Shown: positions 49,446-58,229 of the stretch, in pieces
Numbering within the stretch: position 1 is the stretch's first letter
Layout: each line of letters opens with the position of its first letter
Source: JBDSZL01 sp039925145
GTDB taxonomy: Bacteria > Acidobacteriota > Vicinamibacteria > Vicinamibacterales > SCN-69-37
Assembly: GCA_039925145.1 (NCBI GenBank)
Contig: JBDSZL010000073.1
Span: forward strand, 139,650 to 203,649
Reading direction: 5' to 3'
Length of the DNA: 64,000 nucleotides
Translations under genes and position numbers: made by a program
The notes under the pieces: generated by a model
Database searches by the model: none
What the model was told of the DNA's origin: nothing
What the model saw: the letters and a program-made list of their open reading frames with translations, nothing else

Positions 49446-50708
49446 TCAGTCTACTGGAGGGCTGCGGCGGCGGGTCGACGATTCCGCGTCCGCGGCGGCT
49501 GGAAGCGGGGCCCTGTGCGCGCGAGCCATCTGAAGCACCGCGCGCGCCGCACGGTCCGATGCGCCGGGGCCGCCGAGCGCTGCCCTCACCTGGTCGAGAT
49601 CGTCCTTCATCTGCGCGACGCGCGCGCGATCGGTGAGCAGCGAGACCGTCTCGCGCGCCACGGCGTCTGGCGTACACGCGTCCTGAATCAGTTCCGGCAC
49701 GACGGGTCTGCCGGCGATCAAATTGACCATCCCGTAGGTCGACAGCCGTACGAATGCCCGCGCCATCGCATACGTCGCCGGCGACAGCCGATACACGATC
49801 ACCATCGGGCGCTCGTGCAGCGCCGTCTGCACGGTCGCGGTACCAGACGCGGTCACAACCACATCGGCCACCTCGAGCACATCGTCTGCCGCATCGGTTG
49901 CCACAATCGTGTCAGGGGCGCGTCGCGCGTCTGCAAACAGATCGTCGCCCAGTGCCGGCGCACGGGCAATGACGAACTGCACGCCTGGAACCTGCTGCCG
50001 GATCAGCGGTGCCGCGGCCAGAAGCACCGGCAGGATGCGATGAATCTCGTTGGGCCGGCTGCCGGGGAGCAGCGCCACCACCGGCCTCGCCGGATCGAGC
50101 CCATGGCCACGCAGCCACGCGTCACGTGACCCGCTGGGAACAATCTGATCAATCAGGGGATGGCCCACGAATTCAACCGGCACTCGAGCCGCCTCGTAGA
50201 GGGCGGCTTCAAAGGGGAAGATCACCAGCATCTTGTCGATATAGCGTTGCAAGTGCTTCATCCGCCCCGGCCGCCAGGCCCAGAGCTGCGGGCTGATGTA
50301 ATAGACCACGGGCACGCCGAGGGCGCGCATCTTCGGCAGCAGGCGGAAGTTGAAATCGGGAAAATCAATCGCCACGAAGACATCGGGCCGCTTCGTTCGC
50401 GCCGTCCCCTCCAGCAACTGGAGCATCCGCCACGACCGGGGAACGACCGACAGTGCCTCGCTCAGTCCGGTCACCGCAAACTTGCTGTACTCGCCAATCA
50501 GGTGGGCCCCCGCACGAGCGAGTCGCGCGCCTCCGAATCCGAACACGTCAATGGAGGGCTCCATCGCCCGCAACGAGGCGACGAGTGCACCGGCATAGAG
50601 ATCGCCCGACGCCTCGCCGCAGGAGACCATGACGCGGCACGAAGGTTGGGCGTCCGCCGGATGCGCAGGGGCAACGTCAGCGGCCACGGCAGGGCGGGCA
50701 GAATTCAC
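49446..50708 (-). CDS. lpxB: Lipid-A-disaccharide synthase
   Basis: Joins UDP-2,3-diacylglucosamine and lipid X to make the lipid A disaccharide. Landmarks: MVSCGEASGDLYAGAL, FVAIDFPDFNFRL, YYISPQLWAWRPGRMK, FPFEAALYE, FVGHPLIDQI, LLPGSRPNEIHRILP and VTASGTATVQTALHERPMVI. The GTG that overlaps the preceding M16 stop (GTGA) gives 420 residues with an N-terminal extension of ~25; an ATG at MVSCGEAS is the alternative. It is the last gene of the lpxD-M16-M16-lpxB array. lpxA and fabZ are absent here. Confidence 0.92.
   Translation of the reverse strand: MNSARPAVAADVAPAHPADAQPSCRVMVSCGEASGDLYAGALVASLRAMEPSIDVFGFGGARLARAGAHLIGEYSKFAVTGLSEALSVVPRSWRMLQLLEGTARTKRPDVFVAIDFPDFNFRLLPKMRALGVPVVYYISPQLWAWRPGRMKHLQRYIDKMLVIFPFEAALYEAARVPVEFVGHPLIDQIVPSGSRDAWLRGHGLDPARPVVALLPGSRPNEIHRILPVLLAAAPLIRQQVPGVQFVIARAPALGDDLFADARRAPDTIVATDAADDVLEVADVVVTASGTATVQTALHERPMVIVYRLSPATYAMARAFVRLSTYGMVNLIAGRPVVPELIQDACTPDAVARETVSLLTDRARVAQMKDDLDQVRAALGGPGASDRAARAVLQMARAHRAPLPAAADAESSTRRRSPPVD
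49448..49453 (-). promoter_or_regulatory. -10-like element TAGACT, leaderless-type spacing
   Basis: TAGACT then gaccgg then ATG of the secreted-protein gene. It lies inside the final codons of lpxB, so it could be coding sequence by chance. Confidence 0.35.
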
Positions 50709-52207
50709 GCCGGTGGAAGGCCGGGGGCCGGCGCGCGGCCGGCCGGCGATCGGCGGAGCGTGGGCGCATCCAGATCGAGGTCTGCGATCGGGATGCGCTC
50801 GTACTCGGAGAAGCCCATGGTCTTGAGCTGATCCACGAATGTGGCTGCATCGCCGACGAGCACGATCGACAGCTGGTCGGGCTTGAGCCACTCGCGAGCG
50901 ACCCGCTGGATCTCGGCCGGGGTGACGCGGGCCACTTTGTCGAGGTAGGTCTCGATCTCAGACGGGCTCTGGCCGTAGAAGAGGCGCGTCAGCACCTGCT
51001 CGGCAATGGCCGCGGGCGTCTCGATTGACAGCGGAAAGTGGCCCGCCATGAAGTCCTGCGCGCCTCGGAGCTCGGCAGGGTGGACGAGTTCGCGCCGGAG
51101 CCGCGCGAACTCGTCGACCATCAGCCGCAGCGACTCGCCCGTGCCCGATGTGCGAGTGTTCGTCTCTGCCTCGACGTCTCCGCTGCTCCTGAAGGCGTGG
51201 AAGTCCGCCGAAGCGCCATAGGTGAGGCCGCGATCGGATCGAAGCACGCCAAACAGCCGATTGGCGCCCTCCCCGCCCAGAATGCGAATCGCCAGATCGA
51301 ACGCGATGTAGTCCGGATGCGTACGCGGAATCGCCAGATGCCCGACCCGGATTTCGGTCTGCGCGGAACCTGGCCGGTCGATGACGACGACTCGCCGCGC
51401 CGCAACGGGCGGCGTCGGCAATGTGATCTCGGGGACGCTCCGCCGTTCCCAGTTTCCGAACGCCTGTGCCGCCGCGGCAAAACCCTCCTCGACGGTCACA
51501 TCGCCCACGATGGCCAGCAGCGCGTTGTTCGGCACGAACCAGGTCCGATGGAAGGCCGCCAGATCGCTTTGCGTGATTCGCTCGATGGACTGAGGGGTTC
51601 CTTCGTTCGGGCGGCCAAAGGGATGCAGGCCGAAGATGATGCGGTCGAAGACCGCGTTGGCCAGATAGTCGGGGTCGTCGTACCCGACCTGGAGCGCCGA
51701 GAGGGATTGCTTGCGGTGGAGGGCGATCTCGTCGGCAGGAAACGCCGGGTGCTGCACGAGATCCGACGCCAGCGCGAGCGCCAGATCGGTCCGATCCTTG
51801 ATGACCGCGCCGTACACCGACGTGAGCTCATTGGCCGACCCGACACCGAGGATGCCACCGGCCGAGTCGATGAGCGTCGCGATCTCACCCGCTGATTTCG
51901 TGGCTGTACCCTGGTTGAGCAGCGAGGCTACCATGCTGGCCACACCGGGCCGGTCGGCGGGCTCCTGTACGGCGCCGGCACCGACGAGCAGACGGAAGCT
52001 CACCGAGGGCTGCTCGTGGTGCGGGACCACGAGCACCTGCAGGCCGTTGGGCAGCGTTCTCAGCTGGTAGTCGGGAAAGTCGACACGGTGGACAGCGAGC
52101 GGCGGTGGTGGGCCTTCGCTCGGCCACCCCTGAGCGCCCGACAGAGCGGGCAGCACGAGCGCCACAAGCAGCAGCATCAGCCGTGAACGATGCATGCGGG
52201 CACTCAC
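50705..52207 (-). CDS. M16 peptidase-like protein without the zinc site (partner subunit)
   Basis: A 500-residue exported insulinase-family protein with signal peptide. Where active M16 proteins have HxxEH, this one reads GVASMVASLLNQGT, so zinc ligands are missing. The C-terminal half keeps the substrate-gripping R/Y pair (SDRGLTYGASADF). This is the pattern of non-catalytic partners in two-subunit M16 enzymes such as bacterial processing-peptidase homologues. It overlaps the active subunit's stop and the lpxB start by 4 bp each. Confidence 0.9.
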   Translation of the reverse strand: MSARMHRSRLMLLLVALVLPALSGAQGWPSEGPPPPLAVHRVDFPDYQLRTLPNGLQVLVVPHHEQPSVSFRLLVGAGAVQEPADRPGVASMVASLLNQGTATKSAGEIATLIDSAGGILGVGSANELTSVYGAVIKDRTDLALALASDLVQHPAFPADEIALHRKQSLSALQVGYDDPDYLANAVFDRIIFGLHPFGRPNEGTPQSIERITQSDLAAFHRTWFVPNNALLAIVGDVTVEEGFAAAAQAFGNWERRSVPEITLPTPPVAARRVVVIDRPGSAQTEIRVGHLAIPRTHPDYIAFDLAIRILGGEGANRLFGVLRSDRGLTYGASADFHAFRSSGDVEAETNTRTSGTGESLRLMVDEFARLRRELVHPAELRGAQDFMAGHFPLSIETPAAIAEQVLTRLFYGQSPSEIETYLDKVARVTPAEIQRVAREWLKPDQLSIVLVGDAATFVDQLKTMGFSEYERIPIADLDLDAPTLRRSPAGRAPAPGLPPA

Positions 52208-53565
52208 GGTCGGCCGGCCGCGGCGGCCTCGCGCGGAAGAATCGTCAACAGCATCCGCGATTCGGGCGTGAAATATGTGCGCGCCACCCGCTGCACGTCC
52301 TCGAGCGAGACCTTCTGAAACAGGTCGAACTCGCCATCGGCACTCTTGATGTCGTTGTGGATCACCACGGCATGGCCGAGGTGCAGCGCCTTCTGCCGTA
52401 CCGTCTCACGGCCGAGGATATAGTCGCGCGCGAACTGCCGCTTGGCGCGATTCAGCTCATCTGCCGTGACCCCATTTTGCCGCACGAGCTCCAGCTGACG
52501 ATCGAGCTCCCGCAGCGCCTCCTGCGGCTGGTGACCCGGTTGAACGATGGCGACCGCGTAGAACAGGTTCGGATGCTCAATCAGCTTGGCCTCGCCGAAC
52601 GCCGCAAGAGCGATCTGCTTTTCGTAGACGAGCGACTTGTACAGCCGCGAGCTGTCGCCGTCGGAGAGAATCTTCGCCAGGATGTGAAGCGGGTAGGCGT
52701 CCGGGTGCCCATCGTAGGTGATGTGGTACGACACCACGACGGCCGGCAGCGGCCACGCCTCGGTGACGCTGACACGCGACTCCCCCCGATGCGGTGGTTC
52801 GGCCGGAATCTCCCGCGGCACCGGCTTGCCCGGCGGAACCCGGCCCAGGAATCGCTGAACGAGTTGCTGCGCCTCGCCGCTGTCGAAGTCGCCCACGAGG
52901 ACCGCGGTCGCATTGTTCGGCACGTAGTACGTGCGATAAAACGCCCGGACGTCGGAAATCGAGGCCGCCTCGAGATCCGCCATGCTGCCGATGGTCTGAT
53001 GCTTGTACGGATGGGTGGTGAACGCCTTGTCGAAGATGATCTCCGGCAGCCGGCCGAACGGCTGATTCTCGTACCGCATGCGGCGTTCTTCTTTGACCAC
53101 CTCACGCTCGGTCTTGAACTTGTCCTCGCTTACGTCGAGGGAGGCCATGCGATCGGCCTCGAGCCACAAGACGAGCGGCAGGTGCTGCGCGGGCACCGTC
53201 TCCCAGTAGATTGTGGCGTCCTCGTCCGTTTCGGCATTCGCCTCGCCGCCGATGCTGGTGATCCACGACGGATGCTGGTCGGGCTTGACGTTCTTGGAGC
53301 CCTTGAACATCAGGTGCTCGAACAGATGCGCAAAGCCCGTGCGTCCCGGCTTCTCGTCTTTCGAGCCGACGTGGTACCAAACGGCCAGGTGAACGATCGG
53401 CGTCGAGTGGTCCTCGAGCAGCACCACCTGAAGGCCGTTTGGCAGCGTCGTCATCTTGTAGTCGAACTTGGGTGGGCGGACGATCGTGTCTGGTGGGGCG
53501 GCGCCCAGCACAATCAGCAGGCTGGCCGCGAGCGCCAGTGCTCGAGGCCAAGGCGTACGAATCAT
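52204..53565 (-). CDS. M16 zinc metalloprotease, catalytic subunit
   Basis: A 453-residue exported pitrilysin/insulinase-type protease with signal peptide. The zinc motif HxxEH is intact as H80-L-F-E83-H84 in TGFAHLFEHLMFKGS, with downstream acidic ligands in EREVVKEERR. It should pair with the non-catalytic protein encoded next. CATAAT lies 6 nt before the ATG, just after the lpxD stop, suggesting its own leaderless transcript in addition to read-through. Confidence 0.93.
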   Translation of the reverse strand: MIRTPWPRALALAASLLIVLGAAPPDTIVRPPKFDYKMTTLPNGLQVVLLEDHSTPIVHLAVWYHVGSKDEKPGRTGFAHLFEHLMFKGSKNVKPDQHPSWITSIGGEANAETDEDATIYWETVPAQHLPLVLWLEADRMASLDVSEDKFKTEREVVKEERRMRYENQPFGRLPEIIFDKAFTTHPYKHQTIGSMADLEAASISDVRAFYRTYYVPNNATAVLVGDFDSGEAQQLVQRFLGRVPPGKPVPREIPAEPPHRGESRVSVTEAWPLPAVVVSYHITYDGHPDAYPLHILAKILSDGDSSRLYKSLVYEKQIALAAFGEAKLIEHPNLFYAVAIVQPGHQPQEALRELDRQLELVRQNGVTADELNRAKRQFARDYILGRETVRQKALHLGHAVVIHNDIKSADGEFDLFQKVSLEDVQRVARTYFTPESRMLLTILPREAAAAGRP

Positions 53566-53571
53566 TGAGCG

Positions 53572-53577
53572 ATTATG
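53572..53577 (-). promoter_or_regulatory. -10 element CATAAT, leaderless-type spacing to M16 gene
   Basis: CATAAT then cgctca then ATG; no ribosome site. It sits between lpxD and the catalytic M16 gene. Confidence 0.45.
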
Positions 53578-54630
53578 TCACTTCAGCCTTGACTCGAGCC
53601 CCTCGAGCCGTGCTTCGAGGTCGCTCAGCGTCTTTTTCATCTCGGGCAACCGGCGAATCAAGACGACCGCCTCCCGCCATTCGGTCACGTCGCCAGCGGG
53701 GATGCCCGCCACATGCTCTCCGCCAGGAACGTCTTTGGTGACTGCGGACTTAGCCCCCACCCGGGCCCCCTGGCCCAGGTGCACGTGGCCCGTCGCACCA
53801 GACTGCCCCGCCATGATGACGTCGTCTTCGAGGACGGTGCTGCCCGCAATGCCCACCTGTGCCGCCAGCAGCACGTTTCGGCCGATGCGCACACCGTGCG
53901 CGACTTGCACCAGGTTGTCGATCTTGGTGCCCTGTCCAATCCGCGTCTCACCAACCGCCGGTCGATCGACCGCGGAGTGCGCGCCGATCTCCACATCGTC
54001 ATCGATCACCACGCGGCCGATCTGCGGAATCTTCTGATGCGAGCCGTCGGTACGCCGCGCAAACCCGAACCCGTCACTGCCGATGACCGTCGCATCGTGA
54101 ATGACGACGCGCGCGCCCAGTTGGACCCCTTCGCGTATCGACGCATGGGCGCGGATCCAGCAGTCGGGGCCGACCACCGCATGCGCACCGATGACGACGT
54201 GCGACTCGAGGATGGTGCGATCGCCAATGCGCGCGCCGGCGCCGATGCACACGAAGGCGCCAACAGCGACGTCCGATCCCAGCTCTGCCGTGGGACTGAT
54301 CGAGGCCAGAGCGCTGATGCCTGGGGCGGGACGTGGCGCCGGCGATAACAGCGTCACCGCTTCGGCGAACGCCAGATAGGGTTGCGGGCTATGCAGCATG
54401 GCGCAGGGCGCGCTGCCCTGCGACTCGGAGACGATCACTGCTGAAGCGCGCGTGTGCGGCAGGCGCGCGGCGTATTTCGAGTTGGTGAGAAATGTCAGAT
54501 CGCCCGGCCCGGCCTCGTCGAGGCTCGCCACGCGGACTACCTCGACCGAGCCGTCGCCCTCGAGCCGACATCCCAGTCGTACCGCAAGGTCAGCGAGAGT
54601 CACAGCGGGCGCGAGTATACACCCCGGCAT
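53578..54630 (-). CDS. lpxD: UDP-3-O-(3-hydroxyacyl)glucosamine N-acyltransferase
   Basis: Third step of lipid A synthesis. N-terminal uridine-binding domain (~residues 5-95), then a left-handed beta-helix of hexapeptide repeats (IGAGARIGDRTILESHVVIG and on), the catalytic His in NLVQVAHGVRIGRNV, and a C-terminal helical tail. The ATG overlaps the stop of the upstream gene by one base (TGATG); 350 residues is a normal length. Confidence 0.95.
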   Translation of the reverse strand: MPGCILAPAVTLADLAVRLGCRLEGDGSVEVVRVASLDEAGPGDLTFLTNSKYAARLPHTRASAVIVSESQGSAPCAMLHSPQPYLAFAEAVTLLSPAPRPAPGISALASISPTAELGSDVAVGAFVCIGAGARIGDRTILESHVVIGAHAVVGPDCWIRAHASIREGVQLGARVVIHDATVIGSDGFGFARRTDGSHQKIPQIGRVVIDDDVEIGAHSAVDRPAVGETRIGQGTKIDNLVQVAHGVRIGRNVLLAAQVGIAGSTVLEDDVIMAGQSGATGHVHLGQGARVGAKSAVTKDVPGGEHVAGIPAGDVTEWREAVVLIRRLPEMKKTLSDLEARLEGLESRLK

Positions 54631-55313
54631 CACGGTGCGCGTTCGGCGACCCGGTCCAGGAAGAGACCAAGCCGATCGAGCCCGAGCGCCTGAGAAATAT
54701 CCTGGAGCCGGCCGGCTCGCGTGGAATCGCCGAGCGGGAGCACGGCACGCACCTCGGTCAGGCGGGACGAAGCGACGGCGTTCCAGGAGACACCAGTGAG
54801 TCCTCTCGTCGCCCCCTTCATGGAGAGATAATGGCCCACCGTCCGAAAGATGAAGTAGTACGCCAGCACGTTGGGTCCGGGCAGCAACGCCGCGGGCGTG
54901 CATACCAGCACCAGCACCCCGTCGATGACGCACCATCGGAAGTGCTTGTCGCGATCGGTGGCGAGCAGAGTCCGCGTCAACTCGATCGCTCGGTCGCCGG
55001 ACAGATCATCTGGATGATGGAGCGTGACAGCGCTCAGACGCCGCAGTTGCCAGAGGAGCCGCTGCTCAGCCACAGCGTCGGCCAGCTTGCGGGTGATGGT
55101 GCGCCGGATCCGGCCCTGCTGGTGCTCGGACGGGCCTTCGGTGCGCTGCTCTTCACCCTCTGCCACCGCGCGCCGAAACACATGCACCATGCGGTTCCAG
55201 AGCGACGCCCACATGGACGTGCGGCCCGAATCCCCGGGGTCGACGGGCAGCGCTACAGTCTCGCAATACAACTCGTAGCGATCGGCTCCGGCGGGTACGA
55301 AGTAGACATCCAT
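54630..55313 (-). CDS. Mitochondrial K+/H+-exchange-related domain protein
   Basis: A 227-residue protein that I match to the Mit_KHE1 domain: MDVYFVPAGADRYELYCE at the start, DKHFRWCVIDGVLVLVC, then LLPGPNVLAYYFIFRTVGHYLSMKGA, the order seen in eukaryotic KHE1 proteins. One or two hydrophobic segments suggest membrane association. Bacterial members have no proven role. ATG chosen there because upstream frame overlaps gatC's region. It is translationally coupled to lpxD. Confidence 0.7.
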   Translation of the reverse strand: MDVYFVPAGADRYELYCETVALPVDPGDSGRTSMWASLWNRMVHVFRRAVAEGEEQRTEGPSEHQQGRIRRTITRKLADAVAEQRLLWQLRRLSAVTLHHPDDLSGDRAIELTRTLLATDRDKHFRWCVIDGVLVLVCTPAALLPGPNVLAYYFIFRTVGHYLSMKGATRGLTGVSWNAVASSRLTEVRAVLPLGDSTRAGRLQDISQALGLDRLGLFLDRVAERAP

Positions 55314-55380
55314 CAGACGTGCGGGGCTGCACCCTCCATGGCGCGATGGGCCGAATGACCATGCTAGCATCCTGAACGTC

Positions 55381-55677
55381 ATGGCCAGGAAGCTCGCTGC
55401 GAGCGACGTCCATCGAATTGCGAAGCTCGCCCGTCTGGAGTTGACGACTGCCGAGGTCGATCTGTTCGCGAGGCAGCTGGGCGCCATTCTCGACTACGCC
55501 GACGACGTTCAGCGCGTGGATACGACCGGGGTGTTGCCGACATCGCACCCACTCGGCGACACGCCGCGCTGGCGCGACGACGAGCCTCGTCCGTCGCTCG
55601 ATCGTGAAGCCGTGCTCGAGCACGCGCCTGCGGCGTCGCAGCGTGCGGGCCTCTTCAAGGTTCCAAAGGTGCTGTGA
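55381..55677 (+). CDS. gatC: Asp-tRNA(Asn)/Glu-tRNA(Gln) amidotransferase subunit C
   Basis: A 98-residue GatC: VHRIAKLARLELTTAEVDLF, QLGAILDYADDVQRVDTTGV, then LREDEP-like WRDDEPRPSL and ending GLFKVPKVL. It stabilises the GatA-GatB amidotransferase. gatA starts one base after its stop. gatB is not in the window. Confidence 0.96.
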   Translation: MARKLAASDVHRIAKLARLELTTAEVDLFARQLGAILDYADDVQRVDTTGVLPTSHPLGDTPRWRDDEPRPSLDREAVLEHAPAASQRAGLFKVPKVL

Positions 55678-55678
55678 C

Positions 55679-57130
55679 ATGGCCCAGCCGCCCGTGACCG
55701 CGCGTGGACTACGGGACGCAATCGCCGCTGGGTCGGTGTCGGCCGAGGCAGCATGCCAGGCCGCGCTCGACCGTATCGCAGCGACTGCCGACGCACTTCA
55801 TGCGTTCCGTGAGGTCCAGGGTGAACGCGCACTCGAACGGGCGCGCCAGCTCGATCGGCAAACAGCGCCCCCTGGAGTTCTGCACGGGGTGCCGATTGCG
55901 CTCAAAGACAACATGGTGGTCACCGGCGAAACGACGACGGCCGGGTCGCGGATGCTCGAGCACTATGTGTCTCCGTTCACGGCCACCGTGGTCGACAGAC
56001 TCGAGGCCGCGGGCGCGGTGATCGTCGGCAAGACCATCTGCGACGAGTTCTCGATGGGCTCCTCCACCGAGAACTGCGCCTTCGGACCGGCGCACAACCC
56101 GTGGGCGCTCGATCGAACCCCGGGTGGATCGAGCGGCGGATCGGCCGTCAGTGTGGCTGCGGGCCTGACGCCGCTCGCGGTGGGATCGGATACGGGCGGA
56201 TCCATTCGACAGCCCGCGGCCTTCTGCGGCGTTGTCGGGCTGAAACCGACGTACGGCCGCGTCTCCCGCTATGGCCTGATCGCGTTTGCATCCTCGCTCG
56301 ATCAGATTGGGCCGTTCGCCCGGACGGTCGCCGACGCAGCGCTGTGTCTCGAAGCGATCAGTGGCTACGACCCACTCGACTCCACCGCCGCAGCCGTCGA
56401 AGTGCCGCGGTTCGGTGACGCACTGACCGGTGACATCCGGGGCGTGCGCGTCGGCGTACCGCGGACGCTGCTCGAACGTGGCATCGATAGCGCCGTGAAG
56501 GACGCCTTCGAGCAGAGCCTGCGTGCACTGCAGGATCTGGGCGCCACCCTTCACGACATCGATCTGCCGCACAGCGGGTTCGCGATTCCTACTTACTACT
56601 TGGTCGCGACGGCGGAGGCGAGTTCAAATCTGGCGCGGTACGACGGCGTGCGCTACGGGTTCCGCGCCGCCGATGCCTCGACGCTCGACGAGATGTACGA
56701 TCGTACGCGCGACCGCGGCTTCGGCGCCGAAGTGAAGCGGCGCATCATGCTCGGCACCTACGTGCTGAGCGCCGGCTACTACGACGCGTACTACCTGAAA
56801 GCCCAGCAGGTGCGAACACTGATTCGCCGCGACTTCGAACGGGCGTTCGATGCGGTCGACACCATAGCCATGCCCACCACGCCGACGGCCGCCTTCCGGC
56901 TGGGTGAGAAGACCGATGACCCCGTGCAGATGTATCTGGCCGACATCTTCACGGTGAGTGCGCCTCTGGCCGGACTGCCCGCGCTCAGTGTGCCCTGCGG
57001 ATTTACGCCCGACGGTCTGCCGGTGGGATTGCAGTTGACCGGGCGCGCCTGGGACGAGGCAACGCTGCTCAGGGTCGGCGACGCCTATGAACGGGTCACA
57101 CCCTGGAGCGATCGACAGCCGTCACTTTGA
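55679..57130 (+). CDS. gatA: Asp-tRNA(Asn)/Glu-tRNA(Gln) amidotransferase subunit A
   Basis: A 483-residue amidase-signature enzyme that releases ammonia from glutamine for tRNA-bound Glu/Asp amidation. The Ser-cisSer-Lys triad lies in GVPIALKDNMV (Lys), GGSSGGSA (cis-Ser) and GSDTGGSIRQPAAFCG (nucleophilic Ser). The tail ends convergent with, and 9 bp inside, a membrane protein gene. Confidence 0.96.
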   Translation: MAQPPVTARGLRDAIAAGSVSAEAACQAALDRIAATADALHAFREVQGERALERARQLDRQTAPPGVLHGVPIALKDNMVVTGETTTAGSRMLEHYVSPFTATVVDRLEAAGAVIVGKTICDEFSMGSSTENCAFGPAHNPWALDRTPGGSSGGSAVSVAAGLTPLAVGSDTGGSIRQPAAFCGVVGLKPTYGRVSRYGLIAFASSLDQIGPFARTVADAALCLEAISGYDPLDSTAAAVEVPRFGDALTGDIRGVRVGVPRTLLERGIDSAVKDAFEQSLRALQDLGATLHDIDLPHSGFAIPTYYLVATAEASSNLARYDGVRYGFRAADASTLDEMYDRTRDRGFGAEVKRRIMLGTYVLSAGYYDAYYLKAQQVRTLIRRDFERAFDAVDTIAMPTTPTAAFRLGEKTDDPVQMYLADIFTVSAPLAGLPALSVPCGFTPDGLPVGLQLTGRAWDEATLLRVGDAYERVTPWSDRQPSL

Positions 57131-57841
57131 CGCCGCGGCCCGACGCTTCCGCCGTTGCCACCACACAATCGGGGCGCCGATGAGCGCCGGGGCCAGCCAG
57201 GGCAGAACGGCTGACGGACCTTGCAGTGTCATCGCCAGCGTTCGACTCGTACCAAACACCAGCAATGCCGTGTGGAGGGTGACGCCAGCGGTGATCAGAC
57301 TCGTCAGGTGCTCCCGTTCCCAGTCGGGTCGCATCGCACTGGTTCGCGTGACATAGCTGAGCTGCCTCAGGCCGATGATGAGACCGAGCGGGCCCACGAC
57401 GAGGAACAACCACTGCTGCCAGAGCAGCGCCGCCGGGATGATGACGAGCGAGCCCAGCATCGCCCCAAAGGTGAGGAGCGCGTGAAGACTGGACCGCGCG
57501 CGCGCAGGCGTCGCGCGGGCCGCGACCACAGCAAACCCGTGTTGTACGGGTGTCACGATGATGAGCAGCACATACAGGACCAGCCACATCGTCTGACGCT
57601 CGACGTCGACCGCATGCGTCCACTGCTCTATTGGGATCCCATTGGGGCGGATGAGCGAGGGGACTGCGAGCCGCGCAATCGCCATCACCGCGCCGGTTGC
57701 TGCCGTGCAGGTAATCAGCCAGCCGAACGTGCGCCCCGCCAGTCGATGCGCGTATCCACCCTTGACGGCGCCGGCGGCAATCCAGAACAGGATCGTCGCG
57801 GTCGTCGCACAGGTGAGATGAACGTAAAGCAGGCCGCGCAC
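57122..57841 (-). CDS. Polytopic membrane protein, DUF2306-like
   Basis: A 239-residue protein with about seven transmembrane helices and a conserved HRLAGRTFGW segment; it resembles DUF2306-type proteins (cytochrome-like membrane proteins of unknown role). Start at GTG 57841 is preferred because TACGCT lies exactly 6 nt before it; a TTG at 57856 is the longest reading. His residues (YVHLTC, HRLAG, EQWTHAV, EHLTSL, TLHTALL) could ligate haem, but this is not shown. Confidence 0.62.
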   Translation of the reverse strand: MRGLLYVHLTCATTATILFWIAAGAVKGGYAHRLAGRTFGWLITCTAATGAVMAIARLAVPSLIRPNGIPIEQWTHAVDVERQTMWLVLYVLLIIVTPVQHGFAVVAARATPARARSSLHALLTFGAMLGSLVIIPAALLWQQWLFLVVGPLGLIIGLRQLSYVTRTSAMRPDWEREHLTSLITAGVTLHTALLVFGTSRTLAMTLQGPSAVLPWLAPALIGAPIVWWQRRKRRAAASK

Positions 57842-57847
57842 CGCGTC

Positions 57848-57853
57848 AGCGTA
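57848..57853 (-). promoter_or_regulatory. -10-like element TACGCT, leaderless-type spacing
   Basis: TACGCT then gacgcg then GTG. It decides the start of the membrane protein gene if leaderless initiation is real. Confidence 0.35.
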
Positions 57854-57922
57854 CAAGCAAACCGGTCCAGAGACTGCACAGCGAAGCTACGCTGGCTGTC
57901 TGACGCGATCGAACCGTACACA

Positions 57923-57958
57923 GCGCTGCCCGAAGGATTGAGGTCCTTCTGGCAGCGC
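57923..57958. repeat. Strong 36-nt hairpin with a hexaloop
   Basis: Outer stem GCGCTGCC/GGCAGCGC (8 bp), a 2x2 internal loop, inner stem AAGGA/TCCTT and loop TTGAGG (CCTCAA on the minus strand). No T-run follows on either strand. It lies between the decayed Hsp20 gene and the membrane protein gene and may be a former terminator or a repeat element. Confidence 0.6.
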
Positions 57959-57969
57959 CGTAAAGACGA

Positions 57970-58133
57970 TTAACCGTTGACCTGGATCTGGCGGGGTCGA
58001 CTCTCTTCGCGCCGGGGCTCGTCACCGTCAGCACGCCATCGCGGTAGTCCGCTCCGATGCGGGTGGCGTCGACGCTGGCTGGGAGCGTGAAGCGGCGACG
58101 GAAGGCGCCGCACCCGCGCTCCACGCGATGGTA
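57970..58133 (-). pseudogene. Decayed Hsp20 gene: C-terminal half with a frameshift
   Basis: The minus strand encodes YHRVERGCGAFRRRFTLP then DGVLTVTSPGAKRVDP, the second half of an Hsp20 alpha-crystallin domain. One base is then missing; in the shifted frame the normal ending RQIQVNG-stop follows at 57970. Upstream of YHRVER a TGA occurs within ~20 codons and no N-terminal half is found. So it is a truncated, frameshifted remnant. An intact Hsp20 gene starts ~100 bp away on the other strand. Confidence 0.8.
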
Positions 58134-58217
58134 CTGATGCCGTGTGTCGTCGCCCGGCCAGATCTTACAGTTATATCATTGTGCCCGTCTGGTCTCTGCC
58201 GGCGGGCGAAGCCCTTG

Positions 58218-58223
58218 TATGAT
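58218..58223 (+). promoter_or_regulatory. -10 element TATGAT, leaderless-type spacing to hsp20 start
   Basis: TATGAT then gagcac then GTG. Near-consensus hexamer with no ribosome site between it and the start codon. Confidence 0.5.
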
Positions 58224-58229
58224 GAGCAC

